A stretch of 64,000 nt of DNA, from contig NC_066838.1 of NCBI RefSeq assembly GCF_001640805.2, forward strand, positions 15,924,763 through 15,988,762, written 5' to 3'. The notes beneath the pieces were generated by a model. It had not been told where the DNA came from. It ran no database searches and saw only the letters and a list, made by a program, of their open reading frames with translations. This DNA is from Lates calcarifer. Its lineage: Eukaryota; Chordata; Actinopteri; Centropomidae. Both the position numbers and the translations under genes were made by a program. Numbering within the stretch: the stretch's first letter is position 1; each line of letters starts with the position of its first letter. Of this stretch, positions 1 to 10,305 are shown piece by piece.

Positions 1-35
1 TTTGTTATTGCCAAACTGAAAACATGCTGACTGAC

Positions 36-209
36 CTCAGAGCTTCCAGTCTGCAGTGTGGACTCTCCAGTCCTGTACACAGCAACTTCACTCCTGCATC
101 CTGCAGGTCATTACTACTCAGTTCCAACTCTCTCAGGCTGGAGGGGTTGGACTTGAGAGTTGAGGCCAGAGCAGTACAGCAGTTCTCTGTCAGTCCACAT
201 CTATCGAGC
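36..209 (-). CDS. NLR exon: LRR cassette 4
   Basis: A 174-base phase-2 exon encoding [18 protein letters not shown] and [19 protein letters not shown]. The acceptor is attacag and the donor GTCAGT. Because it ends in a donor, the coding sequence continues to the left of the window. Confidence 0.86.
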
Positions 210-3200
210 CTGTAATTGTATGGCTAAAATTAAATCTGATACACTATAGTGAAAACAAACCCAGGACAGGCCCATTCAGTTCCCCTCATATTGCCCATAT
301 AAATGGCTGTCTCACCTTACTCTGGCATTCTTAGGGACTGCAACTCAAGGTGTGAAAGGTTACATGGCTTCACCTGTGCCTACAGAGCTTAGCTTGCCAA
401 AGGCATCCTTTGCTCCGGTCAAGGCAGATGGCCGCCCACCCTGAGTCCAGGGTTCTCCCTCTTAAAAGGAAGTTTTTCCTTGCAACTGGCACCTAGTGTC
501 TCCCTAGGGTCTCTCTCTGTAAATACCATATTTTAAAGAGAATGGTCTAGATCTGTGCTATATGAAAAGTGCCTTGAGAAGACTTTTGTTGTGATTTGGC
601 ACTATAGAAATAAAATTGAATTGAACTGAATTGAATTGCTCTTCCTCATACAGTCAAGCTGTTTCACATAGGCTCTATAGAGATAAATGGGCAAAGACAG
701 ACACTTACTCCCTGCCATGATGCCAGACCAAAAAGCTGTGATGATTGTGACAAGGACAAATGTAAGCAGCCACTCTCGCACCCTATTACAAGTCGCAGGG
801 GACAGGAAACAGTTTGACTGCATAGTACTAGAAGCAGTCTCCATCAACTACCCATCTCTGACAACCTGCAAAGGGTAGATGTCTGGAAAAATAACACATG
901 CATGTCACCTCAGACACTTAGGATGTACTCTGGTTGTCCGATCCTGATCCGACATTTCTCAAACCCTCTAAAACTCTGAAGTAGACAGACAGTCAGAGGT
1001 GATGACAAGAGCATTTCAAATGCAGAATCAGCAATGTGATGACAAGAAACACTTTCAGGCAGACACAGAGAGAGAGTTTTTCTCTTGTGCTACTACTTAA
1101 ATTAATAAACAATACAATATAAATTCCATTGCACTGATCCACATAACAGTGAGTGACAGCCTAGGGAGCCTGTTAAAACCTGTAAAAAGTAGAACTTTAT
1201 GCATGCAAGAACAAATTTTTTTCTTGTTAAAGATCTGATCTACATGTGAACTCACCTCAGAGTCTTTAGTTGGCATTGAGGATTCCCCAGTGCAGCACAA
1301 AGTCGATTTACTCCCAAATCTTTCAGTTTGTTCTTACTTAGGTCTAGTTCTCTCATATGGGACGGGTTGGACTTGATAGCTGAGGCCAGATGTGCACAGC
1401 AGCTCTCTGACAGTCTGCAGCAACTTAATCTAGATAAAATATAAAAAATGTAGTTATTGAATTTTGAAAATAAAAGATAGAATTAATAGAATTTTAAAGA
1501 AACATTTTTAGCATGTAAATATATTGAATGTATGCTTCTATGCTGTCCCACTGATGTTAAGAAAATGCTGTCTCACCTCAGAGTCTCCAGTCTACAGTGA
1601 GGACTCTCCAGTCCAGCAGAGAGAATCTCCACCCCTGAATCCTTCAGATAGTTGTTGTTACTTAGGTCCAGCTCTCTCAGTTGAGACGAGGGGGACTTCA
1701 GGGCTGACGCCAGAGAATCACAACAACTTTCTGACAAACTGCAGTTTTTCAGTCTAAAAAAATACAAAAAAGACAAAACACATTGTTAAATCAGATTCCT
1801 TTGGGTCTAAATCTGTAGCTAAATGTTGCTGTGCTCTAATCCAGTGATTCAATGATCAGACCACAACTGGTAGTGGTCCACACAGTGTTGGCTACCGGCC
1901 CACAAAGATGTTACAGGCTAAGAATCCATCATTCACCCTACCTTAGTATCTCCAGTCTGCAGTTTGGACTCTGCAAACCCACAGACAGGAGCTTCACTCC
2001 TGAATCCAGCAGATAGTCATTTTCACTCAGATCCAACCCTCGTAGATGAGAGGGGTTTGACATCAGAGCTGAGGACAGAACTTTACAATGCTGCTCAGAG
2101 AGTCCACAGCCAGAGAGTCTGCAAATACATATTTAATGTATGTATGTATAAACACAATCAACTGAGTAATAGAAATACACACACACACACACACACACAC
2201 ATACATATATATATGTCATAAGAGAACAGAGTTGCAAATTTTACCCAAATGGCAAACTAATGTCTACTCAAAGGTCCACTTACTGGCCCTTTCAGAGCTT
2301 TCAATTGCAGTTCACAGTCTTTATCATTGATAGAATGGAATTAATAAGCTTATGTATTATACACAATGATATGTTTATAATGAACAAGTATATGAGAAAC
2401 TAATTATCTGTACTGTAACAAAAATGGCATAACATAAAATTAACTTTACATTTTTAATATTCACATCTGGACTAACCGAGCATCTCTGCAGTTTCTGACA
2501 GCTGGGAGCAATCTCCGTCTTCCATCACCTGACGTGTTGTACTTCTTCAGATCCAACATATCTAGAACCTTGTCTGACATCTGCAGCATGTAGGCAAGAG
2601 CCGAGCAATGAGTCTTAGTGAGTTTCTTCTCTGATCTGTTCTCTGACTGCAGATACTCTTGGATCTCCTGATGTACTGAGTGGTCATTCATCTCCATCAA
2701 ACAGTGGAAGATGTTGATGCTTCTGTCAGGAGAGATATCATAAGCATTCATCTTCTTCAGGTTGTTGATCACTCTCTGGATGCTCTCTGGACTGCTAGCT
2801 GTCCAGCCCAGTAGACCTCCTAAGAGATGATGGTTGGACTCCAATAGCAGGCCATGTAGGAAGCGAACAAAGAGGTCCAGGTGGCCATTTCCACTGTTGA
2901 GAGATTTGTCCACAACTCTGCTGAGGAAGCTATCCAGACCTGGGTCACTGCTGTTTGTATCCCAGTCTTCTCCAAGAAATGTCACCAGTACTTCTATACT
3001 CTTGTTCAAGTAACAGTGAACTATGTAGACAGCAGCAAGAAACTCTTGAATGCTTAAATGAACAAAGCAGTAAATCGTTTTCTGAAAGAGAACACGCTCT
3101 CTTTTGAAGATCTCTGTGCACAGTCCTGAGAAAACTAAGGCCTCTCTGACATCAAGACCACATCGCTCCAAGTCCTCTTGGTAGAACATGATGTTCCCTT

Positions 3201-6200
3201 TTTCCAGATGTTCAAATGCAAGTCTCCCCAACTTCAGAAGGACTTCTCTGTCAGTCTGCATTGACTCCTGTTGGATCATGACATGCTGCTTATTATACTT
3301 CTGTTTCTTCCTCTTGGTCTGAACCAAGAGAAAGTGTGAGTACATGTCAGTCAGTGTCTTGGGAAGCTCTTTTTGGTTTGTAGTCATCATATGCTCCAGA
3401 ACTGTAGCAGTGATCCAACAGAAAACTGGGATGTGACACATAATGTAGAGGCTCCTGGATGCCTTGATGTGGGAGATGACTCTGCTTGACACTGACTCCT
3501 CAGTGAATCTCCTCCGGAAGTACTCCTCTTTCTGAGTGTCCGTGAATCCTCGTACTTCTGTTACCCTGTCAACATATGAAGACGGGATCTGATTGGCTGC
3601 TGCAGGTCTTGTAGTTATCCAAAGGAGAGCTGAGGGAAGTAGATTCCCCTTGATGAGATTTATAAACAACATGTTGATTGACGATACCTGTGTGACATCT
3701 GACACAACCTCATTGTTCTGGAAATCCAACAAAAGTCTGCTTTCATCCAGGCCGTCAAAGATTAACAAAACCTTGCAAACAGCAAGCTTTTCTGCTGTGA
3801 CCATGTGTAGTGTCGGATCAAAATCGTGAAGTAGCCTGAGAAGACTGTACTGCTTCTCTCTGATCAAGTTCAGCTCCCGAAATGAGAGCAGAATCACCAG
3901 GCTGACATCTTGATTTTCTAAGCCCTCTGCCCAGTCCAGAGTAAACTTCTGCACAGAGAAGGTTTTACCGATGCCAGCAATGCCATTCGTCAGAGCTACT
4001 CTGATGAATCTCTTTTGGCCAGGTAAGACCTTAAAGATGTCATGGCATTTGATTGGAGTGTCATGCAGGGTCTCCATTTTGGATATTGTCTCAAGTTGCC
4101 AAACCTCATGTTGGATATTAACTCCTTCGCATTGTCCCTCAGTGATGTAGAGCTCAGTGTAGATCCTATTCAGGTGGGTTCGAGATCCTGCTTCAGTAGT
4201 TCCTTCTATTGCAAATTCACATCTCTTTCTTAGACTGTTCCTATGATTACCTAAAACCTCTTGCAGACTGCCAGTCACTGAAACAAGTGAAAAAAAATTA
4301 AAAATACTGCATGTCCTAAAAAGAATTAGCAGTTTGGCTGTAACTTTAAGCGTAAAGTCAGTACTGATTGCTATAAGTTTCTGTAATAATCTGCTAACCC
4401 TCCTGCTTTGTTTCCCTCCAGTGCTGTCACCTGTCATTCTCCATCTTCCCACCAGATGTCCCCAAACTTTCTCCCTATCTCCATACCCACCTGCTCACCT
4501 GTTTTTCATTTTCCAGTCATTGAAACTTCCCGCCCATCCACGAACCTGTCCCTCATCTCCCTCATTTGCTCCCTGGGATCTTTACCAGCCCTTTTTCTCA
4601 GTTGTCAGATCATCTGCTAATGTGTTTCCTGTCGTGCTGTTCATAGTGGACTCCCACTCCTTCTACCTGTGTATATTTACCTGTTGTCTGCCTGTCTGCT
4701 ATCTGCCTGTCTATAAGCCTGGTCCCTATCATTTAATCTATTAAAGGTTCTTCACTGCCTGCTTGTGTGTCTGCATTTGGATCCTTGTTGCCTGTACTGT
4801 TACCACCTGCCATGACAGTTTCACACTCAGCTCACCATTTTGTGCAGTTGCACCATCTCTACTTGCACTGAAATTGAACTAAGTCAACCGTAATAAAAAC
4901 ATTGCCCCAGAGAGTGACATGTCCTCTAGTGCATTATTTCTGAGAGAAAATAGCTACTACCAAATACAGAGGAAAAGTAAGAGAGCTACAATAGACTGCT
5001 GTACTGCAAAGGGAATGTAATTTATGCTATCACATGTGACCTACACTAGATGGCAAATGATTAGAGGCTTTGTTTGGTACTTCATTAATTATTAACTTCA
5101 TTCATTATTTAACAATAATTTATCAGTTGCTTTGGTTGTCTATGGTGAGGATAACTGTATCAACTAAATGTTCTTCTTGATAAAAAGATTCTGCCAGTGT
5201 CAACACCTTAACAGTTACTAATTTCTGTTATATGCAAGTGAGGCCAGCAGCAACTCCCATGTCAAGTTAACGCGGCATAAAATCAAACGTGCTGTCGTCA
5301 GATAACAATAACTGTGGAGAACATACAACACAGAGTGCTTGGCTCTTCAAACATCATGCCCTACCATTTTCTAATCATTACATTGTAACTAAATTTACAG
5401 TATAATTCCCATACTACGTTCAAAATAAGCTGCATTTAAACCTATACATACTGTTAATGGTGTAATAAAGTGCTGGCAGTCATTTCAGTGCCAACATAAA
5501 ATGTATACATTTGATAATAAGTTTTGTATTTTCTGAAATGCTGAAACATTTTAAATGTGCTTTACATGTTGTATGTTATACAAAAGAAAAAATGAAAAAG
5601 GTGACTAGACTAACACAAACAGTTCTGTAAAAGTAGACACTTACAGGGCTCAGTGATGGTTTGACTGGGTGTCTGCAGTTCAGGACTTTTTCTGGATCGT
5701 TTACCACATTGGGGACATGAGAAATCTCCTGCTGAATCACAAGGTTCCCAGCATGATTCAATGCATTTCCTGCAGAAGAAGTGTCCACAGCTGGTGGAGA
5801 CTGGATCCCTCAGGACCTCCTGGCACAAAACACAGCATGACAGCTGCTCGTCGATAACATCACTAGTCCTTTTCCTCTGTCTGTGAAAATGAAGACATTT
5901 TTCTATTTAATTCAAAATTTTGTTATTATTTTTGTTAACAATGCTGGGTATATTGTCAAATAGCAAAATATAGACTGTAGAATCACTATGTCATAATTAT
6001 CAGTAGTGGTCCTCAGTAAAAACAGTATTTTTATAATGTGAGGGTATTCATTTCATTCATATTTATACACTTTACACACTTACTAAAGATGGGATCAGAT
6101 GATCACAGCAGTTATTGTGTCCATAAATACAAATAAGATGCAGTGAAGCAACTGAAGTAATATGTCTATCATACGTCAGTTTGTGGAGGGTTTAAGGCGG

Positions 6201-6599
6201 GTTTCCTTGATCTAACCTGAAACTAACTAATGATGTATTCATATGCCTGAACTACAGTGGGAAAGTTGTACAATAGAGGAGAATGCTGTCAAATCTGTTA
6301 GGTTCAATTGTTATTTCCTTAAAAACATACACTGATGTAATATTGCATTTCCAGCAGGATTTCCCCTACTTAAGGCCATCTCTGATGAAACATTGGAGAA
6401 TCAAAAATGATGAAAAGAGAAAGAGTGTGCATCACTTCACTCTTCAATTCACATGAATATGTTTGTGTCAGTAAGATGAGTTGCACTAAATGAGAACTAA
6501 CTGTGCTGTCCAGTTTTGTAAGTTGTATTTGATCTAAAACTCAGTTTACAGACGAGCATTGAATCAACCCAATGTAGAAACAGAGCAGCTACTTCCACT

Positions 6600-6645
<46 letters not shown>

Positions 6646-6819
6646 AATACTATTAAGATTTTACATCAGATAGTTGGACAGTTGGAAACTATCAAAAATA
6701 ATGCAAACTCAAACAATTCCAAGAGTGTATCTGCCACTCTTTTTGCTGAAAGGAACATTTTATAGCTTTATAGCTTATAATATAAAAATATACACTCTGC
6801 ATTGGGCATAAAATTGTAG

Positions 6820-6852
<33 letters not shown>

Positions 6853-7034
6853 CTAATCACTTGATTTATTCCACAAGGATAAGAGAATAAGGAGAACTCT
6901 TACGTTGTGTTGAATATTCCAGGTTCATTCTTGAAGGCAAGAGGAATGTCTATGGAATGATCACTCTTCAGGGACAGACAGGTGGATACTAGAGACTTTG
7001 CTCTACCCTCCTCATCCTTGCCATGGACACTCAT
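36..7034 (-). CDS. RING-FISNA-NACHT-LRR NLR receptor (NLRC3/NLRP12-like), 3' end beyond window
   Basis: Cytosolic innate immune sensor of the large teleost NLR expansion. Seven exons join in frame on the minus strand: 7034-6904 (start ATG 7034-7032), 5880-5645, 4277-2477, 2118-1942, 1753-1577, 1429-1256 and 209-36. All have GT/AG borders and compatible phases (2,1,2,2,2,2), giving about 956 residues with no stop. Order: N-terminal Ser/Lys-rich segment; C3HC4 RING (about 60-102); FISNA (about 126-200); NACHT with Walker A GIAGIGKT (221-228) and Walker [10 protein letters not shown] (293-301); winged-helix and helical regions; then LRR cassettes. The last visible exon ends with a donor, so more LRRs, and possibly a B30.2/SPRY domain as in many fish NLRs, lie to the left. 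An in-frame TGA lies just upstream of the chosen ATG, and a possible acceptor (cttag) sits about 7 bases before it, so a further 5' exon, coding or not, is possible. NLR identity is firm; ligand and signalling role are unknown. Confidence 0.88.
440..640 (+). repeat. L2-like LINE/SINE 3' tail
   Basis: The stretch contains the widespread teleost non-LTR tail: aaggaagtttttccttg, then gaaaagtgccttgagaag, then tttgttgtgatttggc, then a short-period attgaatt tail. This is an old 3'-truncated-type insertion inside an NLR intron. Family naming is from recall, not from a search. Confidence 0.6.
1256..1429 (-). CDS. NLR exon: LRR cassette 3
   Basis: A 174-base phase-2 exon encoding [18 protein letters not shown] and [19 protein letters not shown]. 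It is open throughout, with acceptor atctag and donor GTGAGT. It is the most divergent of the four visible cassettes. Confidence 0.85.
1577..1753 (-). CDS. NLR exon: LRR cassette 2
   Basis: A 177-base phase-2 exon encoding [18 protein letters not shown] and [20 protein letters not shown]. It has good GT/AG borders (donor GTGAGA) and the same layout as its neighbours, consistent with tandem exon duplication. Confidence 0.88.
1942..2118 (-). CDS. NLR exon: LRR cassette 1
   Basis: A 177-base phase-2 exon encoding about 59 residues with ribonuclease-inhibitor-type LRRs: [18 protein letters not shown], then [20 protein letters not shown]. The acceptor is tttgcag and the donor GTAGGG. Confidence 0.88.
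2177..2214. repeat. (AC)n-(AT)n microsatellite
   Basis: A perfect AC run passing into acatatatatat, located in the NLR intron between the NACHT exon and the first LRR exon. Confidence 0.9.
2477..4277 (-). CDS. NLR exon: FISNA, NACHT ATPase and helical domains
   Basis: A single open 1.8 kb exon, typical of teleost NLRs in which FISNA, NACHT, winged helix and HD2 share one exon. It starts after tttcag with LTGSLQEV. FISNA features include the [11 protein letters not shown] motif; the NACHT follows with P-loop [14 protein letters not shown], the sensor-like stretch [16 protein letters not shown] and [12 protein letters not shown]. The helical part contains [15 protein letters not shown] and [13 protein letters not shown]. 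It ends [11 protein letters not shown] at a GTTAGT donor. There are no frameshifts or stops, and the nucleotide-binding motifs look intact, so ATP binding and oligomerisation are plausible. Confidence 0.93.
4400..4826 (+). mobile_element. Possible LTR-retrotransposon remnant in NLR intron
   Basis: A pyrimidine-rich, non-repetitive block ends with a polyA-like attaaagg, then cctgcttgtgtgtctgcatt, and finally a terminus like ccatgacag. Many fish LTRs end in a similar way (ttaaagcctg ... ctgcatttgggtcc ... gtgaca). No coding capacity is present. A solo LTR or LTR fragment is the best reading, but target duplications were not identified. Confidence 0.35.
5645..5880 (-). CDS. NLR exon: C3HC4 RING finger
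   Basis: This exon encodes a complete RING. The putative zinc ligands are C60, C63, C75, H77, C80, C83, C99 and C102 in the joined protein, with core motifs [12 protein letters not shown] and CPQCGKR. RING fingers of this TRIM-like type recruit E2 enzymes for ubiquitin transfer. The acceptor (ttttcacag) and donor (GTAAGTG) are both strong. The phases match the leader exon upstream and the NACHT exon downstream, so it belongs to the NLR rather than to a separate TRIM gene. The linker after the RING ([14 protein letters not shown]) runs straight into FISNA. Confidence 0.82.
6604..6642. repeat. (GT)n microsatellite
   Basis: An uninterrupted GT run in the NLR intron. A complementary AC run follows about 180 bases later. 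Confidence 0.95.
6820..6851. repeat. (AC)n microsatellite
   Basis: An uninterrupted AC run in the NLR intron, opposite in sense to the GT run upstream. Confidence 0.95.
6904..7034 (-). CDS. NLR exon: N-terminal leader
   Basis: This exon gives 43 codons plus two bases. It begins [13 protein letters not shown] and includes [17 protein letters not shown] Ser-Leu-Lys-Ser-Asp stretch of this kind is, from family knowledge, typical of the leader that precedes FISNA in fish NLRC3-like proteins. It ends at a good donor (GTAAGA, plus-strand 6903-6898) and joins in frame, through a Thr codon, to the RING exon. It carries no recognisable CARD, PYD or death-fold domain. Confidence 0.75.
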
Positions 7035-8400
7035 CTCTGGTCTAAGTCAAGTCAGTAACAAGAGCAATCATCAGAGACTGAAAACAGTGTGACTCAACAT
7101 AGTATGCTTCTATAGATTACCAAAACTTTGGACAAATTTACTGTGTACATTGAAAGTGCTTTGTAAGAGGAGTCTGAATGGATTACAGAATGGGTCTACC
7201 GGGTAAAGAGCCACTGTACGAGGTGGCTGTTAATAGATCTTATTTAAATGTCAGAGAGCAAAGACAAAACAGCTATACAAAGACACGAACACAAATGTCT
7301 GTGTCTGTGCCCAGGGACCAGGTGGTGAACATGCCTTGACTGATTTAGGTGAGTGGGTCATCTACATTACAAAGTAAACAAAAGTTTCAATGTGCTGCAC
7401 TGAAGACGCTGACATCATCATCTCCTGACTGTAAACTGGGATCTTGCCATGTAGGAAACTCTCAGTAACAATAACAAAACAGCAGCAGCCTCATCAGAAA
7501 TAATAGCCAACCTATCATTTTATGTATTATTACGTTATGTATTATTACGTCTTATTTCTCAAAGACGAAAGGTATCATTACAGAGCAGGTCATTAAAGGC
7601 AGTAATGAAGTTTGAGTCATTTTTCGACTAGAGGGGGTATGACACTTTACTTTCAAAACACAGTTACAAATTTAGGTGACTTACAAGAATATAATAAAAA
7701 CATATAGTCTAAAAGATCATATACTCAACAGGGCAACAACAGGGCCTACCCTACACGCCTTCAACCCTCCCTCGCCCAATTATTTACCTGTTATTAGCCA
7801 AGAACTTGATATCCACACGCTTTTATCCGTCCATTCATTGTATACACGCTTGTATAGAGGCGTAGTCAACTGTAATCACTTCACCTGCTGAGTTAATTCC
7901 AGCTCTTATGTTGTTGGAGTCTGCAGTGTGAACCTGGTTCCGAGAAATTTACAGTAAAATGATGTAACATTGTCAGTCACGCTGTCTGACTTCTTAACAC
8001 GCAGCTTTCAGTCGAATTTCCGCCTTATGAAGTCACCCGTATTCTGATATTTACGGTAGAGTTAAAGTACGACTCCCTGAAAATGAGTGGTGACACAAAC
8101 AACGCGTTGAAAATGCCACGTGAAGCAACGTTACAACAAATTTATCAGACTATAGAGAGGAGGCTCGGGCGTGTAGTTTTCTGTGGGGCTATGTTTGGCA
8201 TGCCCATTTGATATTTGCCCCCTGCTACTGTGTCGGGAAGGTGAGGGACTCAAACAGCGCATCAAAGTTTTCCATGCCCAAGCCTTATCTATTCTTTTAC
8301 CGTAGAAGTGAGAATATGGGCGCGCTCTAATTTTAGGGGCTGCTGGCGCGTGCGTACAGATGGTTTGACCTTATAAGACGGATCATCAAGATCTAGTTCC
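7035..8400. other. Upstream region of the NLR gene
   Basis: No coding region is recognised. From about 7950 to 8350 the sequence is richer in CpG than its surroundings (for example gggcgcgctc and ggcgcgtgcgtac), which could mark the NLR promoter or an untranslated first exon on the minus strand. No clear TATA box or initiator was identified. Confidence 0.3.
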
Positions 8401-8414
8401 CCTTTTCAGAGGGC

Positions 8415-8490
8415 CAGTGGTGGAAGAAGTATTCAGGGATTTTACTTAAGCGACATTTTCGATACTACACTGTAAAAAATACAAATACAT
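8415..8490 (+). mobile_element. hAT-like short element, fragment
   Basis: It begins cagtggtggaagaagtattc, followed by ttttacttaag and cactgtaaaaaatac. This is the left end of a very common teleost nonautonomous element whose termini read CAGTGSTGGAA. The right terminus is not recognisable here. Confidence 0.5.
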
Positions 8491-10090
8491 TTATTTATTT
8501 ATTATATTTGAATACTCAGAAGAGGATGAGAACACTTTCTGCCTTCACGTCCTCCTCAGTTGTGTCCCGTAATAAGACTACTTGAACACCAGAGGGCAGC
8601 ATACACTCATTTGTCCCAAGCTACTTTACGTCTGTCTCAGTGCTGTGGTTCAGGCACTGAGGCAGCAGCTGAACCACTTGTACTGATGCGCTTTGTCTTG
8701 TCTTTCTCTTTACATTTATGTGGCCCAGTAACTCTCCAATAATAATAATTGATCACTGTTTGATTCAATATATCCATTACGATAAGAATATAGGACACGC
8801 ACTTATCATAACACAAAGTCATTTATATGCAAATAGAGCAAAGATTTGCTCTGTAGCAGAAAGTGAACTTGTTCTACTGGGAAAAGTAAGGATTTCATTT
8901 CTGCATTTGTTTCATTATTTTACTGTCAAAAGTTCAAATCAATCACTAAACATCTTTAAAAAAAATAAATAAACTAACATTCTGGGACCTAACTATGCTT
9001 CAAATTGAATGTTACATATTTAAATAATCTGAACTACTGAGACAACTCTGATTGATAAACATGCGGGATGAGCTGTTGTTATTCAACCAGGAAAGTTATT
9101 TCACAGGATGTAAGCAGAAACACACAGCCCTGATGCACTGTGGGCACACACACACACTCACACACACACACACACACACACACACTCGTCCACATCCTGT
9201 GGCACTGTGGCAGGCAAGGAATATCCACTACACACACTCAAACTGTGCAGGACCAAGGCCAACTGCCTGCTAGTATTTTTATAATCTTCATCCTCCCTGA
9301 CCTGTTGCTCCCCTCCTGGCGCCAGTGGTCTCAGCCCTCCCCCTGCGATGCCTCAACCTGACACACACACACACTCACATACATACATGCTCCTGTACGC
9401 TCAGCAGCCCCTCCACGGATAATTGAGACCAGCTGTTGCAAGGTGCCTCTTCCCTCGACCCTGCACCCCCGCCTTCACCCCACTGCTGCTGCTGCACTTG
9501 CCTTTCTGGCAGAGAGCAATTCCAACCCCCCCCCCCACCCCCCTTCATTTTCCTGTCCTGACTCACCCCATGTCCCCCCACCCCCCACCCCTTCCCTCCT
9601 ATATCCCACATGCCTCTGAGTTTGCCACTTCCCATCAGTTGCACTGACTGACAGAAAGGTGTGTTTTTTTCTCTTCTCATTTCAGACAAGAACTAAAATA
9701 AATCCCATTTTAACTGCAAGAAGTCAGTGGACTTCCAGCTTCCTGTTCGCTTCTTTGTCGCTGTCCATATCTATGGCCTGAATAACACTGAAAGAAAAAT
9801 ACTTTCAATAACACATTGTAGCTTACAGTCATTGATAGGTGTACTATGCTCTGATTTCTGCTATTAACTACTTCACTTTACAGGATCACTTGCAGATTTG
9901 TCAAGTAAACGGCAAACATTTGTATTAACTGCAAAGTGATCTGAGACTCATCTGTATGAAAAACTGGTGCTCTCCAGAATTTGAAAATCTATTGTCAAGG
10001 TCGAATTGAGGGAAATAGTGGACATTGAACTAGAGTTTAAAATAAAAGTTGATCCACTGACTGATGGAAAATGAATAAGCAGCTATTTTA
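8490..10090. other. Gene-free region with microsatellites and a C-rich tract
   Basis: It holds a (CA)n microsatellite at about 9145-9184, a short CA run at 9361-9376 and a cytosine-rich tract at about 9520-9600. No splice-bounded or family-like coding sequence was recognised on either strand. Confidence 0.6.
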
Positions 10091-10099
10091 AATCAAGTT

Positions 10100-10305
10100 C
10101 TGTCATTCTTTAAGACATTTTCAGGCAAAAAAAAAACAAAACATTTCCATGTTCCAGATTCTCAATAGTGTATGAACACATGAAGACAAAGACAGAAGGG
10201 TTGTAAGAACTGGAAACCAACATTTATCATTTTCTGATGTTTTACAGACCACTGGATTAATCACTGGATTAATTGAGGAAATGATTGGCAGATAGATTGG
10301 CAGTG
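10100..10305 (-). mobile_element. MITE-like element of the 'gctgcaacta' family, reverse copy
   Basis: The stretch contains ttaagacattttcaggc and ttctgatgttttacagacc, followed by ggattaatcactggatt and gaggaaatgattggcagat. These match, in reverse orientation, the body of a widespread fish repeat made of repeated attaatcgattaat-type motifs. The forward copy is at about 54143-54350. Ends are approximate. Confidence 0.5.

Noticed and set aside
4278..4452. In-frame Met start upstream of the NACHT exon
   Set aside because: It lies in the intron. The tttcag acceptor at 4278-4283 and the in-phase RING exon explain the real 5' structure better.
9375..9689. Gly/Trp-rich minus-strand frame
   Set aside because: It lies over a C-rich low-complexity tract, without motif or conservation evidence.
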